A stretch of DNA of 64,000 nt, taken from contig CAJUSK010000036.1 of NCBI GenBank assembly GCA_910589075.1, forward strand, positions 1-64,000. Reading direction: 5' to 3'. Below the pieces are notes generated by a model. That model was not told where the DNA came from. It did no database searches and worked only from the letters and a program-made list of their open reading frames with translations. The stretch's first letter is position 1; the number at the start of each line of letters is the position of its first letter. A program made the position numbers and the translations under genes. Positions 34,726 through 43,947 of the stretch are shown one piece after another. This DNA is from an uncultured Lachnospiraceae bacterium. GTDB lineage: Bacteria; Bacillota; Clostridia; Lachnospirales; Lachnospiraceae.

Positions 34726-35868
34726 ATGAACACAGAAAAACTGAGAAACTTTTATAAGGGCAAAAAAGTGCTGATCACCGGAAATACCGGATTTAAAGGA
34801 ACCTGGATGACACAGGTTCTTCTGGACTGGGGCGCACGGGTCGTGGGATATTCATTCGGGCCGCCAACAGAGCCTTCCTTATTTGCAATGGCGGGACTTA
34901 CAGAACAAATGACAGATTACCGGGGGGATATCCGTGATAAGGATGCTCTCCTTGCCGTATTTGAAAAAGAAAATCCTGAGATTGCAATCCATATGGCTGC
35001 CCAGCCCATTGTCAGAGAATCCTATAACAATCCTGCCGGCACCTATGAAACCAATGTTATGGGAACCGTTCATTTTCTGGATGGGGTGAGAATGTGCCCT
35101 TCTGTAAAATCGGTGGTGAATGTCACCACCGATAAAGTTTACATGAATCAGGAATGGCAATGGGGATACAGGGAAAATGAACCGCTGAACGGTTATGACC
35201 CATATTCCAACTCAAAATCCTGTTCCGAGCTTGTCACAAGCTGTTTCATACAATCCTTCTTTTCGGGCCGGGACATTGGGGTATCCACCTGCAGGGCAGG
35301 GAATGTAATCGGCGGCGGTGATTTTGCCAACGACAGAGTGATTCCGGACTGTATACGTGCGGTGGAAGCCGGGGTGGAGATGACAGTCAGAAATCCTGAT
35401 TCCACAAGACCCTATCAGCATGTCCTGGAACCCATTGCAGCCTATTTGCTCATTGCCATGGAACAATATGAAACCCCCGGTCTTGCCGGGAACTATAATG
35501 TAGGGCCACAGGAGTCAGACTGTTGGAGGACAGGTGATCTGGTATCCTTATTTTGCACCGTATGGAACAGGCAGATTGCAGGCACGAAGCTGCACCGGGC
35601 TTCCTGGCGAAAGCAGAATGACGGCGGGCCTCATGAAGCAAACTTTCTGAAACTTGACTGTTCAAAATTGAAAACCACATTTGGATGGAAACCCAGGTGG
35701 AATGTGGAAACTGCCATGGATAAGATTGTGGAATGGAGCAGAGTATATTTGGAAAAAGGTGATGTGAAAGCGCGGATGGCTGAGCAGGTGAGAGAATTTT
35801 TTGGTTTGGATGGAAGCTGCAACAGAAAACCGGATGCCCTGCCAGGAAAAGAAATAAGAACGAATTGA
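34726..35868 (+). CDS. rfbG: CDP-glucose 4,6-dehydratase
   Basis: RfbG converts CDP-glucose to CDP-4-keto-6-deoxyglucose, the RfbH substrate. The 380-residue protein has GNTGFKGTWM as its Rossmann loop, HMAAQPIVRESY, VVNVTTDKVY and YSNSK as the catalytic pair, all typical of RfbG. ATG 34726 has CGGGGA about 8 bp upstream; the open frame runs back into the carrier gene in another frame. It is the last gene of the block, about 16 kb from rfbF and rfbH, and a strong bidirectional terminator follows. Confidence 0.95.
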   Translation: MNTEKLRNFYKGKKVLITGNTGFKGTWMTQVLLDWGARVVGYSFGPPTEPSLFAMAGLTEQMTDYRGDIRDKDALLAVFEKENPEIAIHMAAQPIVRESYNNPAGTYETNVMGTVHFLDGVRMCPSVKSVVNVTTDKVYMNQEWQWGYRENEPLNGYDPYSNSKSCSELVTSCFIQSFFSGRDIGVSTCRAGNVIGGGDFANDRVIPDCIRAVEAGVEMTVRNPDSTRPYQHVLEPIAAYLLIAMEQYETPGLAGNYNVGPQESDCWRTGDLVSLFCTVWNRQIAGTKLHRASWRKQNDGGPHEANFLKLDCSKLKTTFGWKPRWNVETAMDKIVEWSRVYLEKGDVKARMAEQVREFFGLDGSCNRKPDALPGKEIRTN

Positions 35869-35929
35869 AGATGAACAGGCTTCTGAAACGGTTGCAGATA
35901 ACAGAGGTGTTTGCGTACGATGAAAAACG

Positions 35930-35966
35930 CCGGCAGCCGGCCATTTTAGTGATGGCCGGCTGCCGG
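35930..35966. terminator. Bidirectional terminator between rfbG and a chemoreceptor gene
   Basis: A perfect 14-bp GC-rich stem (35930-35943 with 35953-35966, loop 9) is flanked by AAAAA on the left and a TTTT-containing stretch on the right. It lies between convergent genes and should stop both the glycan operon and the minus-strand chemoreceptor transcript. Confidence 0.9.
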
Positions 35967-35979
35967 TGAATTTTATGCT

Positions 35980-36016
35980 TGACAATAGAAAGTCTGCAAA
36001 GCGTGCTTTCTATATA
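35980..36016 (+). repeat. Dispersed palindromic repeat, copy D
   Basis: GACAATAGAAAG at 35981-35992; arms ATAGAAAG (35985-35992) and CTTTCTAT (36006-36013) around TCTGCAAAGCGTG. It ends at the stop codon of the minus-strand chemoreceptor gene and lies 14 bp past the terminator. Confidence 0.8.
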
Positions 36017-38041
36017 TTAAATTTTAAACTGGCTGATCAATTCATTCAATGTCTGTGCCTGGCCGGTCAGTTCGCTGGAAACGGCGGCACTTCTTTCGGC
36101 AGCAGTGGAGTTTGCCTGTATCACTTTGGAGACTTCCTTGATTCTGTTTTCCACAGAAGCAATCATATCCGACTGCTGGACGCTGGCAAGAGAGATCTCA
36201 TCCATAAGCGCTTTGATGGACTGAATGCATTCGTTGATGACCTGCATTGCCGAAATAACGGCATTGGTGGATTCTGTGCCTGTTTTTATGTCACGAATCG
36301 AGCGTCCGATCAGCTCGCCCGTATTGCTGGCTGCCTCAGCCGATCTGGCTGCCAGGCTTCTGACCTCGTCTGATACGACGGAAAAGCCTTTTCCGGCAGC
36401 ACCGGCATGCTTGGCTTCCACAGCGGCGTTCAGGGCGAGGATACTGGTCTGAAAGGCGATATCCTCAATGGTTTTAATAATACTGCCGATCTGGGTGGAC
36501 GATCTGTCTATATTTTGGGTGGCTGTCATCAGCTGTTCCATTTTTGTATCGGCTTCGGCCGCATACCCTGTGGCTTTATCCACCAGATCGCTGGCGTTGC
36601 CGCAGCGAATTGTGCTGTTCTGGATCTGGGCAGTGATGTCTGTAATATTGGATACAAGCCCGTCGATGGATACTTTCTGTTGTGCGGTCCCCTGGGACAG
36701 TGCCTGGGCGCCGGATGAAACCTGGTTTGCGCTGCTGTTCACCTGACTGGCAATCCGGGTAATATCACGCATGACACGCATAAGATGGCTGCGGATACTG
36801 TTCAGGCTTTCAGACAACACTTTGAAATCGCCGATATAATAGGCCTGGTTTTTGGTGACATCCACAGAGATATTGCCGTCGGCCATCTCTCCCAGGATGC
36901 GGCCAATATCGTCGATTGTCTTTCGCAGACAGTCGCATACATGGTGGATGGTCTGTGCGATCATACCGATTTCATCGGTTCGGCCATAGAAGGATTCCAG
37001 TTCCCGGTCTGTGGTAAGCTCCAGTCTGCCCAGACGGCGGATGGCACGTTCCATCACCATCAGTTCCCGGCTTTCGCGGTGCAGAATCAGCAGCGTGACG
37101 AGGATAATCATGACTGTCACAACGGCACATAAAATGCCGGTTGTATTGCGCACGGTTTCCACTTCGCCATACACTTCATCCACACTGTCCCGGACCATAA
37201 AGACCCAGTTCCGGTCTTTCAGGTATTTGTATACAACCAGTTGATCCACGCCATGCTCATCCCGGTACGAGTAAGTACCTGCCTGTGTGCTGCCATCGGC
37301 TTTGATTTTGCGGATGATTTCCAGATAGCCTTTGTCCGTAGTCTGGGTGTTGATCAGCGATTCATCCGAATGGTACAGATACATCTCGTCTTCTACGTTC
37401 AGAAATACATAATCGCAGTTAGGCAGTCCCTGAATATCCAGATTTAACAATACATCCATTAAACTGTTGGCATAAACGCCGGCTCCCACAAAACCGATAC
37501 ATTCCTGCGCTTCATAAATGGGATAATACATGGAGAGAATCATACTTCCTGTTCCGGGAGACTTCATGATTCCCAGGTTGGTGAGCTGTGGCCGGGCCAG
37601 AATGGTATTGCGGAATTCTTCTAACGAGTCGCCGGACCGGGTGGTCATGCCGATGGCGCCTTCGGAGGTATGGGTCAGGATATAGGTGTCAGGCGTGCCG
37701 ATGTACAATCCTTCAAAAATACCTTTTACAGCGGCAAAATCTTCCGTGTATTGCTGTCCTTCCCTGAGCAGGGCGGGATCCTGGGGGTTGGCAAGCAGGT
37801 CATGCACCTCGTTGCCCAGTGCAAAAGCAGTCATATATTCTTCAGCGGAGGTTACGTAGTCGTTGATGATAGAAGCCCTGGATTCCACGGCGTCAATCAT
37901 TTGATTGGTAATATTGCTTTCCACCATGGAAGAAATACGTCTGGATACGATGAACCAGAGCAGCAGCATACCTGTACAGGTGATGACTGTGGTAATGATG
38001 CCAATGCGTGTGGCAAGTTTTCGATTTGTAAAAAAATTCAT
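36017..38041 (-). CDS. Methyl-accepting chemotaxis protein with periplasmic dCache-like sensor
   Basis: This 674-residue receptor has a membrane segment near residues 15-33, a ~270-residue extracellular dCache-like sensor, a second membrane segment near 300, a HAMP linker, and the long cytoplasmic signalling coiled coil. The hairpin tip is recognisable as the segment around IAFQTSILALNAAVEA. It senses an external ligand and controls CheA. ATG 38041 is chosen for its AGGGG site; the frame extends 39 bp upstream. A sigma-A-type promoter lies at 38120-38148. Confidence 0.93.
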   Translation of the reverse strand: MNFFTNRKLATRIGIITTVITCTGMLLLWFIVSRRISSMVESNITNQMIDAVESRASIINDYVTSAEEYMTAFALGNEVHDLLANPQDPALLREGQQYTEDFAAVKGIFEGLYIGTPDTYILTHTSEGAIGMTTRSGDSLEEFRNTILARPQLTNLGIMKSPGTGSMILSMYYPIYEAQECIGFVGAGVYANSLMDVLLNLDIQGLPNCDYVFLNVEDEMYLYHSDESLINTQTTDKGYLEIIRKIKADGSTQAGTYSYRDEHGVDQLVVYKYLKDRNWVFMVRDSVDEVYGEVETVRNTTGILCAVVTVMIILVTLLILHRESRELMVMERAIRRLGRLELTTDRELESFYGRTDEIGMIAQTIHHVCDCLRKTIDDIGRILGEMADGNISVDVTKNQAYYIGDFKVLSESLNSIRSHLMRVMRDITRIASQVNSSANQVSSGAQALSQGTAQQKVSIDGLVSNITDITAQIQNSTIRCGNASDLVDKATGYAAEADTKMEQLMTATQNIDRSSTQIGSIIKTIEDIAFQTSILALNAAVEAKHAGAAGKGFSVVSDEVRSLAARSAEAASNTGELIGRSIRDIKTGTESTNAVISAMQVINECIQSIKALMDEISLASVQQSDMIASVENRIKEVSKVIQANSTAAERSAAVSSELTGQAQTLNELISQFKI

Positions 38042-38119
38042 AAGACACCCCTCAGATAAAATTAAAACAAGATTTGACAATGAATTATGTTCAGGAAATA
38101 TCCTGATTTTAGCGGAAAT

Positions 38120-38148
38120 ATTTTAACATAATGAGCACTGTTTTTCAA
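38120..38148 (-). promoter_or_regulatory. Promoter of the minus-strand chemoreceptor
   Basis: Read on the minus strand: -35 TTGAAA (38148-38143), 17-bp spacer, -10 TAAAAT (38125-38120). A flagellar sigma-D promoter was not evident. Confidence 0.6.
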
Positions 38149-38181
38149 GTTTGAAATATGCCTGAAATGACAGCATCGGCT

Positions 38182-38211
38182 TTGACTTTATACAGGTGTC
38201 AGGCGTATAAT
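38182..38211 (+). promoter_or_regulatory. Promoter of the gene at 38266
   Basis: -35 TTGACT (38182-38187), 18-bp spacer, -10 TATAAT (38206-38211), giving a leader of about 48 nt. Confidence 0.75.
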
Positions 38212-38265
38212 AAAGACAGCGTTACACAATCATTTCATATTCAGAAAAAAGAGGAGAGGACTGAC

Positions 38266-39153
38266 ATGTTTCATTTATTTGGGGAAGATGCCCGGGATCG
38301 TGTAAGTGAATGCCAAAAGAAAAAGGATTGGGCCGGTCTGGCCAAAGCGTATTATGATATGGGGGTGGCAGCCATGGATCAAAAGGATCTGAACAGGGCT
38401 GTTTTATGGCTGCACCGGGCGGATACGATTTATAGTGCAGACGATGCTGTGTATGACAAAGTGGGGGAAGCGCTTGTGGACGACTGTTCGGATCGCATCG
38501 GTGAACTGGAGGATGCTCCATTACTGTATAATCAGGTTCCCATGGAAGTGGAGGAGTCAGCAGAGGAGTTAAGCGATCTCGCAGTCCGGGTATGGGGGCT
38601 TCTGGCCATTGCACGTCTGGTCCATCTGGGAGAGCGCCTTGGCAGGCTTCCCGGATGCGAAGTTCTTGGCAGACTGGGATGGGCCGTGGATGTTATGTTG
38701 CAGTCTTTTCAGCAGCCTGTCTCACAGGAAGACTGCGGCCGGTTGCTGGATATCTGTAATGCGCTGTATGAGCTGGGCGATTCGGAATGCTTTTATGCCG
38801 GCGGTGAGATTGAGGTGGCCGGCGGTGCACCCTTTGAGGTATTTGATCTGAACGGGATGATGGGTGTGTACCTGGAGCTGAATTGTTACCTGGATAACCA
38901 TTTGCGGTTCCTGGGGGCGATTGGCCAGGAAGAAGACATGCTTGCTGCAGAGAGAGGTATGATCGGCTGTACACTGCTGCCGGATTATTATGTCCGTACC
39001 GGCTCGGACAGACCGGAGGAGGTTCCCCGGGTAAGAGCCGAACTGGCCCGTATCTGGGACGATTATAATTTTATCTGTTCTAATATCACATGGGAGCAGG
39101 TGGCACAGAAAGTGAATGCATATAAGGCTCTGGACATTCTTGCGCTGCAGTGA
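38266..39153 (+). CDS. Uncharacterised cytoplasmic protein with TPR-like N-terminus
   Basis: I do not recognise the family. The 295-residue product is acidic, helical and soluble. Residues ~15-60 (WAGLAKAYYDMGVAAMDQKDLNRAVLWLHRAD, described here only by its pattern) resemble a tetratricopeptide pair, with alternating small and aromatic positions. The remainder has no catalytic motif. GAGGAGAGGA precedes the ATG and a consensus promoter and terminator bracket it, so it is a monocistronic unit. Confidence 0.75.
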   Translation: MFHLFGEDARDRVSECQKKKDWAGLAKAYYDMGVAAMDQKDLNRAVLWLHRADTIYSADDAVYDKVGEALVDDCSDRIGELEDAPLLYNQVPMEVEESAEELSDLAVRVWGLLAIARLVHLGERLGRLPGCEVLGRLGWAVDVMLQSFQQPVSQEDCGRLLDICNALYELGDSECFYAGGEIEVAGGAPFEVFDLNGMMGVYLELNCYLDNHLRFLGAIGQEEDMLAAERGMIGCTLLPDYYVRTGSDRPEEVPRVRAELARIWDDYNFICSNITWEQVAQKVNAYKALDILALQ

Positions 39154-39185
39154 GTGCGTCGGAAAACAGGGCGGAGGGATACAGG

Positions 39186-39217
39186 CACGGCTGGATTTTC
39201 TGATTCAGCCGTGTTTT
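39186..39217 (+). terminator. Terminator after the gene at 38266
   Basis: CACGGCTG (39186-39193) pairs with CAGCCGTG (39206-39213), loop 12, followed by TTTT. Confidence 0.8.
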
Positions 39218-39289
39218 CCGTTAGGATAACAGGGAGAGCATCGGAAAGGCAGAGGGAAACAGAACGGGAAAGGAGCGGATGTATACAAT

Positions 39290-40198
39290 ATGGAGACAAT
39301 GGCATATTTCACATCCATGGACAGCGCGCTGGTGTCGCTGTTTGGAAACGGAATACAGATCCGGTCAAGAAGGCGGATAAGCGGCGGGGACGTGAACGCT
39401 GCGTTTGAACTGACGCTCACAGGCGGGAAAAAGATTTTTATGAAGGCCAACGCAAAGAACAAGGAGGCATTTTTTACTGCGGAGGCCGCCGGACTGGCTG
39501 CCATTGCGCAGACCGGCACAATCGGCACGCCCCACATTCTCTGCTGTGGCACCGAAGGAGGAGAAGACGGGTATGCATTTCTTTTGATGGAACTGCTGGC
39601 GGGAAACAGCCCCGCTCCCCGCTGCTGGGAGACTTTCGGGTATGAACTGGCCGCCCTGCACCGGGCGCCGGCGGCGGAGTTTGTTCCTGGCGGGATATTT
39701 GGATTCGTCCGGGACAATTATATAGGGGCGCGGGAACAGAAAAATACACCTGCCGGGAACTGGCGGGTATTCTTCCGGGACTGCCGCCTTGCACCCCAGC
39801 TCAGGGATGGGGCAAGGTATTTTGATACAACCATGCAGAGCAAGGCATTTTGTCTGTTGGAACATGTGGAGGAACTGCTTTTGGAACCGGCGTATCCTTC
39901 TCTGTTGCATGGGGATTTGTGGTCAGGCAATGTCATCACCGGGAAGGATGGGCGGGTCTGGCTGATTGACCCTGCGGTGTATGTGGGACATGCCGAAGCG
40001 GATCTTGCCATGACAGAACTGTTCGGCGGTTTTCCGCCGGAATTTTATGCAGCCTATAAAGAAGCGGCGCCACTGGCTCCGGGATATGAACACCGCCGGG
40101 ATCTGTATAACCTGTATCATCTGCTGAACCACCTGAATCTGTTCGGCAGCGCATATTATCCGGCTGTACGGAGAATTGTGGAGAGATATGTTCCGTGA
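39290..40198 (+). CDS. Fructosamine/ketosamine-3-kinase family protein
   Basis: The 302-residue protein has the aminoglycoside-phosphotransferase-like fold of fructosamine kinases: the lysine region IFMKAN, the catalytic loop HGDLWSGNV (about residue 205), and the metal motif IDPAVYVGHAEADLAM. These enzymes phosphorylate ketoamine adducts on proteins or amines and so deglycate them. The ATG at 39290 has AAAGGAG 13 bp upstream, rather distant; ATG 39299 is an alternative. It overlaps the next small gene by 4 bp. Confidence 0.88.
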   Translation: METMAYFTSMDSALVSLFGNGIQIRSRRRISGGDVNAAFELTLTGGKKIFMKANAKNKEAFFTAEAAGLAAIAQTGTIGTPHILCCGTEGGEDGYAFLLMELLAGNSPAPRCWETFGYELAALHRAPAAEFVPGGIFGFVRDNYIGAREQKNTPAGNWRVFFRDCRLAPQLRDGARYFDTTMQSKAFCLLEHVEELLLEPAYPSLLHGDLWSGNVITGKDGRVWLIDPAVYVGHAEADLAMTELFGGFPPEFYAAYKEAAPLAPGYEHRRDLYNLYHLLNHLNLFGSAYYPAVRRIVERYVP

Positions 40199-40467
40199 CG
40201 CGAAAAAGCGGGTGGGCTTCTGCTTCGGCCACAGGTGCCATGGTATTGACAGAGCCGCAGGGCGTCAATTTTCTGTCGGGACTGCTTTGGGACTGGCGGG
40301 TTGGCGGCAAATCCGGTACAATAAAAAAGTATATGCTGACGGCCGGAGTGTCTCGGTTTATTACGGGAACGGAGGAAGAACAGGAGGCAACGGTGGAGCA
40401 TGTGGTGAGACTGTGTGGCGTTATGGCAGATTGTGACCGGATCATGAAACTGATTTTCACCGACTGA
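40195..40467 (+). CDS. Small uncharacterised protein downstream of the kinase
   Basis: GTG 40195 overlaps the kinase stop codon (GTGA). The 90-residue product has plausible protein character from about residue 20 on, including FLSGLLWDWRVGG and an acidic C-terminal helix. It ends 5 bp before the convergent XRE gene. Another overlapping frame on the same strand (40176-40436) is also open but looks less protein-like. No family recognised. Confidence 0.4.
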   Translation: MTRKSGWASASATGAMVLTEPQGVNFLSGLLWDWRVGGKSGTIKKYMLTAGVSRFITGTEEEQEATVEHVVRLCGVMADCDRIMKLIFTD

Positions 40468-40472
40468 TCCGG

Positions 40473-40784
40473 CTATTTGGCGATCAGTTTGACAATGTAC
40501 AGGATGGCAGATGCCTTTTCCTGTGGCAGAATCCGCACACTTTCGATCAGTTCCCGCTCAAATTCAGAGGGGTACATAATATCTTCGTTTTCATTGAAGA
40601 ATTCGGGCAGGGTAACGCCGAGACAGGCAAGCAGCTTTTCCAGTATGTATACAGAGGGCTGATTTTCACCCCGTTCGATTTTATGGATATAGTTTTCTGA
40701 TACATCTGACTCCCTTGCGAGATAGTATACGCTGAAGCCTTTGGCGTTGCGCAGCTTTTGGAAACGTTTTGAGATATCGATCAC
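40473..40784 (-). CDS. XRE-family transcriptional regulator
   Basis: A helix-turn-helix of the XRE type fills about residues 8-62 (VYYLARESDVSENYIHKIERG at its centre) of this 103-residue protein, followed by a short helical tail. The start is GTG 40784 with AGGGGG about 10 bp upstream. It is divergent from the uncharacterised gene at 40950 and probably regulates it and itself; the 165-bp intergenic region is very AT-rich with repeated TTGATA/TTGAATAT-like motifs. Confidence 0.88.
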   Translation of the reverse strand: MIDISKRFQKLRNAKGFSVYYLARESDVSENYIHKIERGENQPSVYILEKLLACLGVTLPEFFNENEDIMYPSEFERELIESVRILPQEKASAILYIVKLIAK

Positions 40785-40949
40785 GTTATCTGGTCCCCCT
40801 TTTTCTTTGGTAATGTATTAGGAAAGCCCCTGCTGATTTATATTATGGGTGCTGATATAATAATTGATAATATATATAAAATTGTTGAATATACAGATAT
40901 ATTGTTGTATTATTGGATAACACAATTTCAAAAAAGGAGTGTGAAATTC

Positions 40950-41732
40950 ATGCAGTACCAACCGCAGGGAGAATCCATATGGGGAGTGATCAGCGCCTGT
41001 GAAGAGATCGTTCCAGGTATCTATGCCGTATGCGCGACTGATCAGAACGGTCTGGAGCATGAGGGGATTATGGCGGACAGAGATGCGTCGGTGGGATACC
41101 TGTCCGCGGAAGCCATCGGACTGGGGGAAGAAGCAGGCGAATGGCTTTGTTATGATGAACATACGAAGGACATTCCTCTGTATGAAATTCTACAGCACCG
41201 TCTGGATGATTGCAAAAAACGGGAGGCTGCCATCGTAAAACAGATGGAAGAAATCCGGCAGGACGGCAGGCTGATGCTGACAGAGTATTTCGGGGAGTAT
41301 ACTCCGCCGAAGGAGGCGCCGGGGGGCTGTGTGGAAGCAGTGTTTCCCGTTGCCAATGGTGTACATCTCATACGGGACCGGGACGGCCTGGCGTTTGCCG
41401 TACATGAAGCGGTGGCGGATAATTTTATGACGATGATGGCATCCGGATACGGTGTGTGCAGAGGTGAATATCTGTTCTACGCTGTGGCAGACGCTTCCTG
41501 TGCGGTGGCGCTGAACGAACTGAAAAATGTATTTGAGGAAGCGGCGGCGCTGATTGTTTCCGAGAACAGTCTGTATGCCACGCTGAACCGCTATTTTGCC
41601 GGATATACGGCACTCTACAATCTATGTGTGCCGGAGATGGAGCGGATACCGGCGGCGGATGGCCCGGCCAATCTGTATCTTGCCATACAGGTTGAGGCAA
41701 TGCGGCTCAGCCGGGAGGAAAAACAGGAATAA
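40950..41732 (+). CDS. Uncharacterised acidic protein divergent from an XRE gene
   Basis: I do not recognise a family in these 260 residues. The protein is acidic and soluble, with a helical segment around residues 75-105 (DDCKKREAAIVKQMEEIR) and no signal or membrane segment. ATG 40950 follows AAAGGAG by 11 bp; the frame extends 105 bp upstream through AT-rich promoter sequence. Its regulation is presumably through the divergent XRE protein. Confidence 0.7.
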   Translation: MQYQPQGESIWGVISACEEIVPGIYAVCATDQNGLEHEGIMADRDASVGYLSAEAIGLGEEAGEWLCYDEHTKDIPLYEILQHRLDDCKKREAAIVKQMEEIRQDGRLMLTEYFGEYTPPKEAPGGCVEAVFPVANGVHLIRDRDGLAFAVHEAVADNFMTMMASGYGVCRGEYLFYAVADASCAVALNELKNVFEEAAALIVSENSLYATLNRYFAGYTALYNLCVPEMERIPAADGPANLYLAIQVEAMRLSREEKQE

Positions 41733-41786
41733 ACAATGCATGCCATTTTCCATATGTTGTATAGCGTGCACTTTGTCAAAATATAG

Positions 41787-41815
41787 TTGTTATTTTTTCA
41801 ATTAGATAGTATAAT
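41787..41815 (+). promoter_or_regulatory. Promoter of the second chemoreceptor
   Basis: -35 TTGTTA (41787-41792), 17-bp spacer, -10 TATAAT (41810-41815). It implies a leader of about 150 nt before 41970, in which I could not recognise a known riboswitch. Confidence 0.65.
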
Positions 41816-41969
41816 CATATCAGACTGTAAATTTCAGACAGACCACACGGAAGTGCACCTTGACATAAGAATAGGACGCCGAATGTAAGCTGCCCGATAC
41901 CAGAGAATAACAGATTATTATACGAATAAAATTTTATAATAGATTTCAGAGGGAAGGATGGGGTAAACT

Positions 41970-43658
41970 ATGTTTGACAAAATAAAAGATATGAAAGTGG
42001 CAAAGAAACTCAAGTTCTGCTTTACGCTGGTTGTGATTATTGCCAGCATTTCCAGTATTCTGGGGCTGATTGTTCTTTTGCGCAACAATGCCAGCTACAG
42101 CAATGCGTTGGTAAACAACGGATTTTCCCAGGGACAGATCGGTATATTCAGTACATATCTGAACAAAGAGCCGTCTATTGTCAGGGAGATGATCCTTCAT
42201 GAGGACGAAGGGGAACTGAAGGATGCGCAGGCAGAGCTGGATGCATTGCAGAAACAGACGGATGCGGCTCTGGCAGAAATGAAACAGACCTGTAACACAG
42301 AAGAAGAACTTAAATACATAGCCATAATCGATGAGACACTGCCGCGTTACCGCAGTATTTTCGGCGAGGTGGAGAAGCTGGCTATGGAAAATCACAACAG
42401 CGAGGCTTTTGATCTGTTGCTGGAACAGGGGAAACCTACCCTGAAAGAGCTTACCAATGCAGTGGAAGATCTGATTGACCTGAATGTAAATGTAGGCAAT
42501 ACTGTCAAGACCAGCCTGGCGATTCAGACTTATGTACTGGCCGGGATTATGCTGATCGTAATTATTGTTGCCGTACTGATTTCCATGCAGTTTGCCGGTT
42601 TTGTGGCAAAGCTGCTTGCAGAACCCATTGGCAGAGTAAAAGACGCATCGGCAAGGCTTGCCAGCGGAGACCTGAGTGTGGAGGTAGATCCCATGTATCC
42701 GGATGAAGTCGGCGAGATGACAGAGCATTTCAAGGATGCTACCATTACATTGCGCAGTTACATAAAAGAACTGGAACGGGTTTTAAGCGAACTGGCCGCA
42801 GGCCGGTTTGACGTAACCGCTCAGATGGATTTCCGCGGAGACTTTTATGCGTTGAATGAAGCCATTGTCAAGATTACAGACTCGCTCAGTGATACAATGA
42901 GTAAGATCGGCGAGGCTTCGGAAGAAGTTGCCCTGGGAGCCAATCAGATGGCTGAGAGCGCTCAGGCACTGGCAGAAGGCGCTACGGACCAGGCAGGCTC
43001 CGTAGAAGAGCTGACCGCTACGATTCAGAATATTACGGAAGGTGTTGTAAATAGTTCCGAGAAGGCAAACAAGTCTTATCTCGATGCGGAGAAGTTCGAA
43101 GAAGCGGCTGAAAAGAGCAATGAGGATATTAAGGACCTGAACCAGGCGATGGAGCGGATCAATGCAACTTCCAAGGAAATCGCCAATATCATCGCCGAGA
43201 TTGAAGATATCGCATCTCAGACAAATCTGTTGTCCCTGAACGCATCCATTGAGGCGGCAAGGGCAGGAGAAGCAGGCAGAGGCTTTGCTGTTGTTGCGGA
43301 CCAGATCGGCAAACTGGCTTCAGACAGTGCAACATCCGCAGTCAATACCAAGAAACTGATTGAAGACTCGATCAATGAGATCGAGCGTGGCAACGAGATT
43401 ACACTGAAAGCCACCTCGGCAATGGAATCTGTCATCGGCGGAATCAAAATGTTGGCGGCATCTACAAAAGAAATCAGCGAATTGTCCAATTCTCAGGCGG
43501 ATGCCATGAAGCAGCTTGAGATGGGTGTGGAACAGATTTCCGAAGTAATTCAGAGCAATTCCGCAGCAGCGCAGGAGACTTCCGCAACGAGCGAAGAGTT
43601 ATCCGCACAGTCTGAAAATCTGGAAACACTGGTTGGAAAATTTGTTTTAAAGAGATAA
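41970..43658 (+). CDS. Methyl-accepting chemotaxis protein with four-helix-bundle sensor
   Basis: The 562-residue receptor has a membrane segment at about residues 17-37, a ~150-residue helical extracellular sensor (4HB type), a second membrane segment near 188-210, a HAMP domain (about 215-270), and a signalling coiled coil. The conserved tip is IASQTNLLSLNASIEAARAG. GGAAGGA-type sequence precedes the ATG. It differs from the other receptor in its much smaller sensor. A terminator follows. Confidence 0.94.
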   Translation: MFDKIKDMKVAKKLKFCFTLVVIIASISSILGLIVLLRNNASYSNALVNNGFSQGQIGIFSTYLNKEPSIVREMILHEDEGELKDAQAELDALQKQTDAALAEMKQTCNTEEELKYIAIIDETLPRYRSIFGEVEKLAMENHNSEAFDLLLEQGKPTLKELTNAVEDLIDLNVNVGNTVKTSLAIQTYVLAGIMLIVIIVAVLISMQFAGFVAKLLAEPIGRVKDASARLASGDLSVEVDPMYPDEVGEMTEHFKDATITLRSYIKELERVLSELAAGRFDVTAQMDFRGDFYALNEAIVKITDSLSDTMSKIGEASEEVALGANQMAESAQALAEGATDQAGSVEELTATIQNITEGVVNSSEKANKSYLDAEKFEEAAEKSNEDIKDLNQAMERINATSKEIANIIAEIEDIASQTNLLSLNASIEAARAGEAGRGFAVVADQIGKLASDSATSAVNTKKLIEDSINEIERGNEITLKATSAMESVIGGIKMLAASTKEISELSNSQADAMKQLEMGVEQISEVIQSNSAAAQETSATSEELSAQSENLETLVGKFVLKR

Positions 43659-43708
43659 TAATTCCGTGTGACGGGGAATATATCATCGGGAAGTAAAAAG
43701 GTGTGAGA

Positions 43709-43757
43709 AAGAGGTATCTCACGGCAGTAAGCAGTGCCGTTGGGGTATCTCTTTTTT
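43709..43757 (+). terminator. Terminator after the second chemoreceptor
   Basis: A long imperfect stem (AGAGGTATC...ACGGCA with TGCCGT...GTATCTCT) is followed by TTTTTT at 43752-43757. Confidence 0.8.
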
Positions 43758-43761
43758 GCTT

Positions 43762-43806
43762 CATGACAATAGAAAGTTCGCAGTGGGTGCTTTCTATTAT
43801 ATACAG
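43762..43806 (+). repeat. Dispersed palindromic repeat, copy E
   Basis: GACAATAGAAAG at 43765-43776; arms ATAGAAAG (43769-43776) and CTTTCTAT (43790-43797) around TTCGCAGTGGGTG. It lies just past the chemoreceptor terminator. Confidence 0.8.
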
Positions 43807-43868
43807 GGATGGAAAATCTGTAAATTGCGCTTTTTTCTGTTTTACAATTCATCCACAAAAAAGGGTAC

Positions 43869-43898
43869 TTGTTAAGAACGGAAAATTTGGGATATAAT
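43869..43898 (+). promoter_or_regulatory. Promoter of the TtcA-like gene
   Basis: -35 TTGTTA (43869-43874), 18-bp spacer, -10 TATAAT (43893-43898), about 50 bp before the start codon. Confidence 0.65.
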
Positions 43899-43947
43899 AA
43901 AACGATAAATAAAATAAGTGGAGAAAATGTGAATCGGAAGGAACACA

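Noticed and set aside
41816..41969. c-di-GMP or other riboswitch in the chemoreceptor leader
   Set aside because: The leader is long, but no conserved riboswitch core could be recognised.
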